Below, piece after piece: positions 1 to 7,563 of a DNA stretch of 64,000 nt (position 1 is the stretch's first letter; each line of letters begins with the position of its first letter). The notes beneath the pieces are model-generated. The model was not told the origin of the DNA. It ran no database searches and saw only the letters and a list, made by a program, of their open reading frames with translations. The stretch spans positions 248,001 to 312,000 of the forward strand of contig NZ_BSFC01000021.1 in NCBI RefSeq assembly GCF_027922145.1, written 5' to 3'. A program made the translations under genes and the position numbers. Source of the DNA: Novosphingobium resinovorum (GTDB lineage Bacteria > Pseudomonadota > Alphaproteobacteria > Sphingomonadales > Sphingomonadaceae).

Positions 1-382
1 GCGCAAGTACGATCCGCAGTGGTTCCACACCGACCCGGAAAGCGCCGCGCAGTCTGTCTTCGGCGAAGTGGTGGCGAGCGGCATCCACGTCCTAGCACTG
101 TGGCGGCAGATGGATCATGAGATCAACTGGGACATCGACTGGGTCTGCGGCGTGGGCTGGGACGAACTGCGCCTGAAACGCGCGATCCGCGCCGGGGACA
201 CGATCCACGTCACCAGCGAGATCGTGAGCCTCGAACCCTCGAAGACCCGCACCGATCGCGGCACGGCGATGACGCGCTATGCCGTTGTGCTGGAAGACGG
301 GACCGAGGCGGTGACGTTCACGAGCATCAACCTGGTCTACACGCGCGGCGCACGGGAGCGGATGGCCGGCACCGCGCGCTAG
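1..382 (+). CDS. MaoC-like (hot-dog) dehydratase, 5' end missing
   Basis: The reading frame is open from base 2 of the window to the TAG at 380-382, so about 126 C-terminal residues are visible and the start lies outside. The visible start (KYDPQWFHTDPESA, then FGEVVASGIHVLALW) matches the MaoC dehydratase pattern, in which an Asp/His pair at the start of the hot-dog helix hydrates or dehydrates enoyl-CoA esters. A position beside an acyl-CoA dehydrogenase fits a beta-oxidation-like role. The substrate is unknown. The next gene is convergent, with a perfect inverted repeat between the two. Confidence 0.8.
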   Translation, partial: RKYDPQWFHTDPESAAQSVFGEVVASGIHVLALWRQMDHEINWDIDWVCGVGWDELRLKRAIRAGDTIHVTSEIVSLEPSKTRTDRGTAMTRYAVVLEDGTEAVTFTSINLVYTRGARERMAGTAR

Positions 383-424
383 AAGCGCGGGTGCCGGGCC
401 ACCCCCTCATGGCTCTGTAACCGA

Positions 425-505
425 GGGGGCTTCGACAAGCTCAGCCTGAGCGGTGTGGAGAGCAGTTTTTCAGGTCCCGCTCAGGCTGAGCTTGTCGAAG
501 CCCCC
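425..505. repeat. Perfect 29-bp inverted repeat between convergent genes
   Basis: Arms 425-453 and 477-505 are exact reverse complements around a 23-nt spacer; the core is CTTCGACAAGCTCAGCCTGA. From memory this core is a widely dispersed intergenic palindrome in sphingomonads. It lies between the stops of the MaoC gene and the acyl-CoA dehydrogenase gene and could end transcription from both sides, although neither arm is followed by a clean T-tract. Confidence 0.85.
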
Positions 506-513
506 TCCGCCAC

Positions 514-1677
514 CTACCGCCGCTGATCGAACCGCCGCCCGAGCATGGCCCCGGCGATGTTGACCTTCTGGATATCGATCGCCCCGCCCGCGATGCCCCA
601 ACCCCACGAGTCCCGCAGGCGGCGCTCCATCGGGAACTCCTTGGAGTAGCCGTAAGCCCCCATCAGCTGCATCGCATCGCCCGTCACCTCGCGCGCGATG
701 GTGTTGGCGAAGCACTTGCCGGTGGAACTGTGCAGCACCGACGGCAGGCCATCCTCGGCCAGAGAGGCGGCGCGCCAGATCAGCAGGCGGGCGGCCTCGA
801 TCTTCATCTGCATCTCGGCCAGCTTGATCTGCACCGCCTGGAATTCGGCGATGGGCTTGCCGAACTGCTTGCGCTCCTGAACGTAGACGCTGACGTCCTC
901 CAGCGCGCCCGAGGCCTGCGCCAGCGACATCGTGGCATTGCCGCAGCGTTCGAGGTCGAAGGCTTCCATCAGCTTCTTGAAGCCGCCGCCGGCCTGCACG
1001 ATCACGTTGTCCAGCGGCACTTCGCAGTCGTCGAAGTTGATGTCCGACGACGGCACGCCGCGAAAGCCCATCAGTTCCTCGTTCGGACCGAAGGAGATGC
1101 CGGGCGCGTCCTTCTCCACCAGCACCGCGCCGATGCCCTTGGCGCCCGGATCGTCCGAGAGACGGCAGTAGACGACATAGGCGTCGGAATGCCCGCCGCC
1201 CGAGCACCAGCGCTTGGTGCCGTTGATGATCAGCTTGTCGCCCTTTACCACGCCCTTGGTCTTGAGGTCGGTCAGCGCGCTGCCCGCGTCCGGTTCGGAC
1301 ATGGAGACCGCCACCACCATGTCACCCGAGCAGACGGCGGGAACCACGCGCTTCTTCAGCGTGTCGGACGCAAAGTGCTCGATCGCGCGCACCGGTCCGA
1401 CCGAGCTTTCGAAGATCGGAAAGCCGACCGCCGAGGAAATCTTGCCGAATTCCTCCAGCACGATCAGCGCCTCGATGTTGCCGAGGCCGAGGCCACCGAG
1501 ATCGCTCGACACGTTGATGCCCAGGAAGCCCATCTCGGCATAGCGCTTGACCAGCGCGCGGCTCGGCGGCTTGTTGTCGCGCTCCAGCTCGGCAGCGATG
1601 GCGGGCAGCTCGGCGCGGGCGAAGGTGCGGGCAGCTTCCTGCAGTTGGAGCTGGTCTTCGGTCAGCTTGAAGTTCAT
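514..1677 (-). CDS. Acyl-CoA dehydrogenase (catalytic Glu probably in helix G)
   Basis: This 387-residue FAD acyl-CoA dehydrogenase would make a 2,3-enoyl-CoA from an acyl-CoA in the cytoplasm. The N-terminal helical domain, the middle beta-domain (SMSEPDAGSALTDLK around 125-139) and the C-terminal helical domain are complete. The usual C-terminal IYEGT-type catalytic glutamate is absent, because the matching stretch reads IAGGAIDIQ. A glutamate in FDLER (E243) sits where isovaleryl- and long-chain-type enzymes carry their base. The start at 1677 (MNFKLTEDQ) is preferred over upstream in-frame codons because it begins the conserved domain and follows a GGAAAAG-like site. The E2 gene ends 13 nt upstream, so it is probably the last gene of the operon. 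Confidence 0.88.
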   Translation of the reverse strand: MNFKLTEDQLQLQEAARTFARAELPAIAAELERDNKPPSRALVKRYAEMGFLGINVSSDLGGLGLGNIEALIVLEEFGKISSAVGFPIFESSVGPVRAIEHFASDTLKKRVVPAVCSGDMVVAVSMSEPDAGSALTDLKTKGVVKGDKLIINGTKRWCSGGGHSDAYVVYCRLSDDPGAKGIGAVLVEKDAPGISFGPNEELMGFRGVPSSDINFDDCEVPLDNVIVQAGGGFKKLMEAFDLERCGNATMSLAQASGALEDVSVYVQERKQFGKPIAEFQAVQIKLAEMQMKIEAARLLIWRAASLAEDGLPSVLHSSTGKCFANTIAREVTGDAMQLMGAYGYSKEFPMERRLRDSWGWGIAGGAIDIQKVNIAGAMLGRRFDQRR

Positions 1678-1690
1678 CGTTTCTTTTCCG

Positions 1691-3160
1691 TCAGAGCAAA
1701 TGGGGCTGTTCGATGAGGTTCGCGAGCGCGGCCATGAAGCGGCCACCGTCGGCCCCGTCGATCGCGCGGTGGTCGCACGAGAGCGAAAGGTGGAGCACCG
1801 GCACGATGCGGATCGCGCCGTCGTCGTCGATGGGCTCGGGCCGGGCAGTGCCGACCGCCAGGATCGCGCCCTGCGGCGGGTTGATGATGGCGTCGAACTG
1901 TTCGACCCCGAACCCGCCGAGGTTGGAGAGCGAAAAACTGCCGCCGGTGAATTCCTCCGGCTTGAGCTTGCCGCTGCGGGCGCGCTGGGCGAGGCCCTTC
2001 ATCACACTCCCGATCTCGGCCACGGAGAGATCGTCGGCCCCGAAGACGATCGGGGTGACGAGGCCCTTGTCGGTCGCCACCGCCACCGCAACATCGGCCG
2101 AGCCGAAGCGGTGGATGTCGTTGCCGTGGACCTGCACGTTGACGGCGGGCACTTCCATCAGCGCCAGCGCGCAGGCCTTGACGATGAAGTCGTTGACGCT
2201 GGGCTTGTCCGGGCCGAGCGAGGCTCGCAGCGCCAGCAGCCGGTCCGCACGGACGCGGCGACGTACGTAGAAGTGCGGGATCTGCTGCTTGGCCTCAGTG
2301 AGCCTGCGCGCGATGGTCCGGCGCATCGAGGACATTGGCATGACATCGACATTGCCCGATGCCGGACGCGGTGCGGGCGCTGCCGCGACGGGGGCCGGGG
2401 CCGCGCTGGCGGGCGCCGGAGGGGGCGCCGGAGGGGGCGCCGGAGGGGGCGCGGGTGTCGGGGCGGCCTGCTGGACGATCGCCAGCACGTCGTCACGCCG
2501 CACTTTGCCGCGCGCGCCGGAGCCCTTGATCGTGGCGAGGTCCAACCCGTGCAGCGCGCCGAGACGGCGGGCGACAGGAGTGGAGAGCACCGGGCTGTCC
2601 GGCGTCGCCGCGAAGACGCCGACAAGCTGCGGCTGCGCCTCGGGCCGCGCAGCTTGATGCACGTCCTGCGCGAAGATGCGACCACCCCTGCCCGTGCCGG
2701 TGACGGTGGCCAAATCGACGCCAAGGCGCTGCGCCTCCGCCAGCGCAGCGGGGCTGATGGCAAGGCCCTCGGGCACCGACGGCGCGGCGGGCGTAGCGGG
2801 CCTTTCCGGTTGCACGGCAGGTGCAGCAGGCGCATCGTCTCCGTCCGGGCCGAAGCCGCTCTCGGAGGGCGTGAACGCCGCGATCACCGCGTCGATCTCG
2901 GCCGCGCTGGCTTCGCCGCCATCGCTCAGCACCGCCAGCAGCGCGCCGACCGGGTAGGTCTGCCCGGCTTCGGCGAGGATGCGCACGAAGCGGCCGTCCT
3001 TTTCCGCTTCGATCTCGTTGGTGATCTTGTCGGTCTCGACAAGCGTGAGCACGGCGCCGCGCTCGAACGGGGCGTTTTCGGCCACCATCCAGTCGGCGAT
3101 CGTGCCTTCCGCCATTTCGATGCCCCACTTGGGCATCGTGAAGGGAGTGAGTTTGGCCAT
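1691..3160 (-). CDS. Dihydrolipoamide acyltransferase (E2) of a 2-oxoacid dehydrogenase complex, with two E1/E3-binding domains
   Basis: The 489-residue E2 transfers the acyl group from E1-bound thiamine to CoA. One lipoyl domain occupies about 1-80, with the lipoylated lysine K45 in ETDKITNE. Two peripheral-subunit-binding domains follow at about 133-171 (GVDLATVTGTGRGGRI) and 192-229 (GLDLATIKGSGARGKV). A Pro/Ala linker runs from about 233 to 266, and the catalytic domain from 270 on carries H464 and D468 in DHRAIDG. The start MAKLTPFTMPKWG begins the lipoyl domain exactly. The E1-beta stop is 11 nt upstream, so E1-alpha, E1-beta, E2 and the acyl-CoA dehydrogenase form one operon. The substrate (pyruvate, acetoin or branched 2-oxoacid) cannot be fixed, and no E3 is nearby. 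Confidence 0.93.
   Translation of the reverse strand: MAKLTPFTMPKWGIEMAEGTIADWMVAENAPFERGAVLTLVETDKITNEIEAEKDGRFVRILAEAGQTYPVGALLAVLSDGGEASAAEIDAVIAAFTPSESGFGPDGDDAPAAPAVQPERPATPAAPSVPEGLAISPAALAEAQRLGVDLATVTGTGRGGRIFAQDVHQAARPEAQPQLVGVFAATPDSPVLSTPVARRLGALHGLDLATIKGSGARGKVRRDDVLAIVQQAAPTPAPPPAPPPAPPPAPASAAPAPVAAAPAPRPASGNVDVMPMSSMRRTIARRLTEAKQQIPHFYVRRRVRADRLLALRASLGPDKPSVNDFIVKACALALMEVPAVNVQVHGNDIHRFGSADVAVAVATDKGLVTPIVFGADDLSVAEIGSVMKGLAQRARSGKLKPEEFTGGSFSLSNLGGFGVEQFDAIINPPQGAILAVGTARPEPIDDDGAIRIVPVLHLSLSCDHRAIDGADGGRFMAALANLIEQPHLL
2412..2447. repeat. Three perfect 12-bp tandem repeats in the E2 linker
   Basis: The unit GGCGCCGGAGGG occurs three times without a mismatch and then continues as a partial copy. 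Read on the minus strand it encodes repeated Ala-Pro-Pro-Pro in the flexible linker between the second binding domain and the catalytic domain. The unit is a multiple of three, so copy-number change would alter linker length without a frameshift. Confidence 0.9.
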
Positions 3161-3171
3161 GTGCCCTCCCC

Positions 3172-4182
3172 TCAGCGGAAGGCGAGGACGCGGCGGACCG
3201 CTTCCTCGATCTTCTGCGGCGAGGGCACCCAGGCGCGCTCCAGATTGCGGGCGAAGGGGATCGGGCTGTGCGGCGCGGTCACCATCGCGGGCGGGGCCTT
3301 GAGGCTGGTGAAGGCGCGCTCGGTCACCATCGCGGCGATGTCGGCGGCGAGGCTGCAGCGCGGCGGGCTTTCGTCCACTACGACCAGACGGCCGGTCTGC
3401 TCCACCGATTCCAGGATGGCGTCCTCGTCGAGCGGACTGGTGGTGCGCAAGTCGAGCAGGTCGATGCCGATGCCGTCCTTCGCCACTGCATCCGCCGCTT
3501 TTTCGGAAAAGTTCACCATGCGCCCGCAAGCGACCACGGTGACATCGCCGCCCTCGCGCACCACGCGCGCTTCGCCGAAGCGCTGGCGGTGGTCGCCCTC
3601 GGGCACTTCGCCCTTCACGCCGTAAAGCGTCTTATGTTCGAAGAACATCACCGGGTCGTCCCCGCGCAGGGCCTCGGTCAGCAGGCCCTTGGCGTCGGCC
3701 GGGGTGGTGGGCAGCACCACTTTCAGGCCGGGCATCGCCGTCAGCATCGCGTAGACCGACTGGCTGTGCTGCGCCGCCGTCTGCATGCCCGCGCCGTAGA
3801 CCAGCCGCACCACGGCGGGGCACTTGGTCTTGCCGCCGAACATGTAGCGGAACTTGGCCATCTGGTTCCAGATCTGGTCGAGGCTGACGCCCACGAAGTC
3901 CGCGAACATCAGTTCGGCCACCGGCCGCTTGCCCGAAAGCGCCGCGCCCGCCGCCGCGCCGATGATGGCGCTTTCGCTGATGGGGGTGTCGATCACGCGC
4001 TCGGGACCGAACTTCTTCCACAGTCCGGGGCTGGTGCCCCAGATGCCGCCGATCGCCTCGGGGCCGCCGGCGGTACCATTGCCGCCGACCACGTCCTCGC
4101 CCAGCAGGATGATGTCGGAATCGCGTTCCATTTCCGCGTGCAGCGTCGAGACGATCGCCTCGCGGATGTTCATGATGGCCAT
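3172..4182 (-). CDS. 2-oxoacid dehydrogenase E1 component, beta subunit
   Basis: This 336-residue transketolase-like beta subunit pairs with the alpha subunit to form the thiamine-diphosphate E1 that decarboxylates a 2-oxoacid or acetoin-like substrate. Family marks are IILLGEDV near the N-terminus, DTPISESAIIG with the cofactor-activating glutamate (E70), LMFADF, and a C-terminal transketolase domain with a conserved VVVDE strand. ATG 4182 (MAIMNIREAI) is preceded by GAGGAA at good spacing; an alternative ATG lies three codons later. It begins 10 nt after the E1-alpha stop and ends 11 nt before the E2 start, as in typical operons of this complex. Confidence 0.93.
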   Translation of the reverse strand: MAIMNIREAIVSTLHAEMERDSDIILLGEDVVGGNGTAGGPEAIGGIWGTSPGLWKKFGPERVIDTPISESAIIGAAAGAALSGKRPVAELMFADFVGVSLDQIWNQMAKFRYMFGGKTKCPAVVRLVYGAGMQTAAQHSQSVYAMLTAMPGLKVVLPTTPADAKGLLTEALRGDDPVMFFEHKTLYGVKGEVPEGDHRQRFGEARVVREGGDVTVVACGRMVNFSEKAADAVAKDGIGIDLLDLRTTSPLDEDAILESVEQTGRLVVVDESPPRCSLAADIAAMVTERAFTSLKAPPAMVTAPHSPIPFARNLERAWVPSPQKIEEAVRRVLAFR

Positions 4183-4192
4183 CTGCGGTTCC

Positions 4193-5167
4193 TCAGTAGT
4201 ATTCAACGTAGACGTCGTCGGCGACGGTGGCGGGATCGGGCTGCTCGTCGGCACGCGCCTCGGCCACGGCCTCCTCGATCAGGGCGAGCACTTCGGCGTC
4301 CACCGCATCGAGATCGGCGTCGGTCAGCAGCGCGGCGCCGGTGACGCGGGCGCGGAAGGCCTTGAGGCAGTCCCGCTCGGCGCGAATGCGATCGAGTTCG
4401 CCCTTGCCGCGATAGCGCTGCGGATCGCCTTCGAAGTGGCCGTAGTAACGCTCGGTATCCAGCTCGATCGCGGCCGGGCCATTGCCGGCACGGACATATT
4501 CGAGCAGCTCGGTGAAGGCTGCATACGTCTCGAAGAAGTCGCAGCCATTGGCGCGCCACGCCTTCATCCCGAAGCCTTCGGCGCGGCTGGCGATGTCCTT
4601 GCTGGTGCCCACGGCGTAGGCATCGCCGGTGTGCTCGGAATAGTGGTTGTTCTCGAAGACGAAGATCGCCGGAACCTTGGTCACGACGGCGAGGTTCATC
4701 GCCTCGAAGGTGGTGCCCTGATTGCAGGCGCCGTCGCCGGAGAAAGTCACGCCCACCCTGCCTTTGCCGTCGATGCGCGCAGCGATCGCGGCGCCCACCG
4801 CCTGCGGTGCACCGCCGCCGACGATGCCGTTCGCGCCGAGCATGCCCACTTCGAGGTCTGCGATGTGCATCGAGCCCGCGCGGCCCTTGCAGAGACCTCC
4901 GGCGCGGCCGTAGATCTCCTTCATCATGCCCTTCACGTCGCAGCCCTTGGCGATGCAGTGGCCATGGCCACGATGGGTGGAGACGATCTTGTCGTCCACG
5001 GTCAGCTGATCGCAGATGCCCACGGCAACCGCTTCCTGCCCGGCGTAGAGGTGCGTGAAGCCGCCGATCTCGCCGGTCTTGATCTCTTCGTGCAGGCGTT
5101 CCTCGAATTCGCGGATGGTCTTCATCCGGCGATAGGCGCCCAGCAGTTCGTCGCGGTTCAGTTGCAT
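4193..5167 (-). CDS. 2-oxoacid dehydrogenase E1 component, alpha subunit
   Basis: The 324-residue alpha subunit binds thiamine diphosphate. The signature GDGACNQG (144-151) through NN (173-174) is intact, as is the histidine-rich loop STHRGHGH (63-70). The length and the HLYAGQEAVAVG stretch resemble AcoA/PDH alpha-type E1 subunits. The ATG at 5167 follows GGGAGAAG. It is first in the E1-E2 block, with a palindromic repeat (5198-5301) separating it from the Rieske gene upstream. Whether it has its own promoter or is read through from the SDR-Rieske genes is not clear. Confidence 0.93.
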   Translation of the reverse strand: MQLNRDELLGAYRRMKTIREFEERLHEEIKTGEIGGFTHLYAGQEAVAVGICDQLTVDDKIVSTHRGHGHCIAKGCDVKGMMKEIYGRAGGLCKGRAGSMHIADLEVGMLGANGIVGGGAPQAVGAAIAARIDGKGRVGVTFSGDGACNQGTTFEAMNLAVVTKVPAIFVFENNHYSEHTGDAYAVGTSKDIASRAEGFGMKAWRANGCDFFETYAAFTELLEYVRAGNGPAAIELDTERYYGHFEGDPQRYRGKGELDRIRAERDCLKAFRARVTGAALLTDADLDAVDAEVLALIEEAVAEARADEQPDPATVADDVYVEYY

Positions 5168-5197
5168 CGCCCGCTTCTCCCGTTGGTGTTCTTAAAT

Positions 5198-5301
5198 CGT
5201 CGTCCCGGACTTGATCCGGGACCGGTGGCTGTCTTTAGGCGCGCCCTGCCGAGGGTTGGGTGACGCTCGGCCAGCGGTCCCGGATCAAGTCCGGGACGAC
5301 G
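5198..5301. repeat. 27-bp inverted repeat, GTCCCGGACTTGATCCGGGAC family
   Basis: Arms 5198-5224 and 5275-5301 are exact reverse complements with about 50 nt between them, and each arm contains its own smaller palindrome (CCCGGACTTGATCCGGG). It fills the gap between the Rieske stop (5308) and the E1-alpha start (5167). It may attenuate read-through or be a dispersed REP-like element. Confidence 0.85.
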
Positions 5302-5307
5302 TCCTTG

Positions 5308-6672
5308 TCACAAGTCATCCGGCCCCTTCCCGTGCGTGTAGATGTAGTCGTCCAGCACCTTGTGGAAGTGACGGATGCGCAGTTCCTGATCGCCGATGTG
5401 CAGGCCGGGGAAGAAGTCCGACTGCATGCCCGTCTGCACCGTCGGCAGGTTGAAGGCATCCTGATCGAGCACCTGACCGATGGTCTTGTCGCCGTGTTTG
5501 AAGCGCTGATGGCGGACCCGCTCCGGCCATTCCTCGCCCTCGGGGACGAGGCCGAACATCCAGATGTCGTAGTACATCTTGTTCGGATCCGTAGCGTGCG
5601 GGCGCTGACGGAACAGCATGACGTCGTCCGCGTGGACGTTCACCGACACGTTCGGGAAGATCGTGTAGTGGTAGTCGTCGGTCAGTTGCTCGTCATTGAG
5701 TTCCGAATAGTCCTTGCCCTGCGCCGCGCCGTGCTCGCGCTTGAACAGTTGCACGTCGCGGCGGATGTCGGAGACGCGGCCTTCGTATTCTGCCGGGTCC
5801 ATCCCCGCATGCACCATGATCTCGTGGATCGCGGGCGGAATCTGGCTCGGCATCGCCACGCGCGGGGATATCGCCGCGAAGGGAATCAGGTAGCGGTTGT
5901 GCTTGCCGTAGCAGTCGATCTGGACGTTGACGTCGTCGAGATACCACTTGAGCTGCGGGTGGATGCCCTGGACGTGATAAGTCTCGCTGAAGGCGTCGAC
6001 CGAGGTTTTCCAGTTGCAGTCCCACTCGACGGTGATGTCGCGCGTCCATGCCATCCGCTCGGGATGATACGGTTCGAGGTGGCGCTTCAGCGGATCGATG
6101 AAGTCGTCGAACGGCTCGACGTTCGGATCGAGCGAGAACCATACGAAGCTGTTCCACTCGATGCAGGGCAGCGGCGTCAGCTTCATGCCGTCCGGGCCGC
6201 CTTGCACGAAGGTGCACAAGTCCGGGATATGCTCGAGCTTGCCGTCGAGGCCGTAAGTCCAGTGATGGTACATGCACTGGAACTTCTCGGCATTGCCGCG
6301 CCCCTCGGGACGCAGGCGGTTGCCGCGATGGAGGCACAGGTTCGGGAAGGTGCGGATCGAGCCATCCGCCTGCCGGACGATCAGCACGGATTCCTTGCCG
6401 ATATCGGTGCAGATGTAGTCGCCCGGTTCCTTAAGATCGTCGGAGCGGCCGCCCAGCAGCCACACCTTGGTCCAGACGCGCTCCCACTCCAGCTTCATGA
6501 ATTCGGGCGAGTAATAGCGCGCGGCCGGGATTATGTCGGTGCCCAACTCCGGATCGGGCGCACGCTCCGTCGGGGTGCCGTTGCCCACGGACTCGGGATC
6601 GACGCGAAACACGTCGACGACGCGCTTGACGTCCATCGACGCCCGGTCCCAGCCCATGACATGCGGTTTCAT
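5308..6672 (-). CDS. Rieske non-heme iron oxygenase, alpha subunit (copy 1)
   Basis: This 454-residue protein has a Rieske [2Fe-2S] domain with C113-x-H115 and C133-x-x-H136, then a catalytic domain whose mononuclear iron ligands are probably H233 and H238 in ETYHVQGIHP plus a later carboxylate. Such enzymes hydroxylate or O-demethylate aromatic and alicyclic substrates with electrons from a separate reductase, and none is visible here. The ATG at 6672 overlaps the SDR stop by one base (TGATG), so translation is probably coupled. It is more distant from the tandem pair at 12.7-15.4 kb than those two are from each other. The substrate is not inferable. Confidence 0.9.
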   Translation of the reverse strand: MKPHVMGWDRASMDVKRVVDVFRVDPESVGNGTPTERAPDPELGTDIIPAARYYSPEFMKLEWERVWTKVWLLGGRSDDLKEPGDYICTDIGKESVLIVRQADGSIRTFPNLCLHRGNRLRPEGRGNAEKFQCMYHHWTYGLDGKLEHIPDLCTFVQGGPDGMKLTPLPCIEWNSFVWFSLDPNVEPFDDFIDPLKRHLEPYHPERMAWTRDITVEWDCNWKTSVDAFSETYHVQGIHPQLKWYLDDVNVQIDCYGKHNRYLIPFAAISPRVAMPSQIPPAIHEIMVHAGMDPAEYEGRVSDIRRDVQLFKREHGAAQGKDYSELNDEQLTDDYHYTIFPNVSVNVHADDVMLFRQRPHATDPNKMYYDIWMFGLVPEGEEWPERVRHQRFKHGDKTIGQVLDQDAFNLPTVQTGMQSDFFPGLHIGDQELRIRHFHKVLDDYIYTHGKGPDDL

Positions 6673-7433
6673 CAGAAGTGCGTCCTGTTGGTGAAGCCCC
6701 CGTCGACGACGAGGTGCGACCCGTTGCACCAGCTGGCCGCGTCGCTGGCGAGGAAGGCGATGGCCTTGGCCACTTCCTCCGGTCGGCCGAGGCGGCCCGA
6801 AGGCTGCTGGCGAAGCTGGGAAGCGTAGAACTTCTCCATCGTGCCCTTGATCATGTCCCAGTTGCCGCCCTCGAACTCGATCGGACCAGGGGAGACGACG
6901 TTGACGCGGATGCCGTTCTTGCCGTGCCACAGCGCCAGCTGCTTGCCCCAGGTGATGAGGCTGGCCTTCATCGCGTTATAGGCCTGCGGGCCACCCATCG
7001 CCTCGCCCACCGAGGTCGAGCCGAGCAGGACGATCGCGCCGCGCTGCTGCTCGGTCATCTTTTCGATCACGCCCTCGACCGCGCGGACCACGCCCATCAC
7101 GTCGGTCTCGAAGGCGTTGTACCAGTACTTCTCGCTGCCCATACCGCCGCCGGCCGAGGTGAACGGCACGAGGATATCGACGCCGTCGAGCGCTTCGATC
7201 GCCCAGTCGATCCAGGCCTTGTATTCCTCGGGCTGCTTGGCGTTGACGGCCTTGCCGACGACTTTGGTGCCGTACTTCGAGAGGTTGGCGACGGCGTCCT
7301 TGACGCTGTCCTCGCTGCGCGCGGTGAGCGCGATGTCGCAGCCCTCGCGCGCCAGGACTTCGGCCACCGAGTAGCCGATGCCGCGCGCCGCGCCGACGAG
7401 GATCGCCTTCTTGCCCGCCAGTCCCAGATCCAT
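6672..7433 (-). CDS. Short-chain dehydrogenase/reductase
   Basis: A 253-residue classical SDR. The Rossmann motif GAARGIG lies near residue 15, a serine in LLGSTS near 140 and the catalytic YNAMK near 155, followed by VSPGPIEFEG. It would oxidise or reduce an alcohol/ketone intermediate with NAD(P). The ATG follows GGAAGAAG. It is the first gene of a leftward unit and is coupled to the Rieske gene. A large palindrome (7523-7556) lies about 90 nt upstream. The substrate is unknown. Confidence 0.9.
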   Translation of the reverse strand: MDLGLAGKKAILVGAARGIGYSVAEVLAREGCDIALTARSEDSVKDAVANLSKYGTKVVGKAVNAKQPEEYKAWIDWAIEALDGVDILVPFTSAGGGMGSEKYWYNAFETDVMGVVRAVEGVIEKMTEQQRGAIVLLGSTSVGEAMGGPQAYNAMKASLITWGKQLALWHGKNGIRVNVVSPGPIEFEGGNWDMIKGTMEKFYASQLRQQPSGRLGRPEEVAKAIAFLASDAASWCNGSHLVVDGGFTNRTHF

Positions 7434-7522
7434 TCGCTTCTTCCTTGTTCCGTATGGCCGCGGAGTCGGAGTGCGGCCCTGAAGTCTTGAGAGGACTGTA
7501 AGCCCCTCGCCCCGGACGATGC

Positions 7523-7556
7523 AATAAAAAAGACAGTCACGACTGCCTTTTTTATT
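7523..7556. promoter_or_regulatory. 34-bp palindrome: candidate TetR operator, or terminator
   Basis: Two 16-nt arms around a 2-nt centre, with a single mismatched pair (7533/7546); the centre reads GACAGTCACGACTG. It resembles the palindromes at 9301, 10156 and 15434 and lies 90-123 nt upstream of the SDR at 7433, which suits an operator. It also begins only 8 nt beyond the stop of the leftward acyl-CoA synthetase gene and has A/T-rich outer arms, so a rho-independent terminator is an equally possible or additional role. Confidence 0.6.
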
Positions 7557-7563
7557 TTCGGTT

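Noticed and set aside
1547..3625. A 692-codon plus-strand frame over the E2/E1-beta genes
   Set aside because: The minus strand carries lipoyl, binding and catalytic motifs in frame; this is a shadow of GC-skewed codon use.
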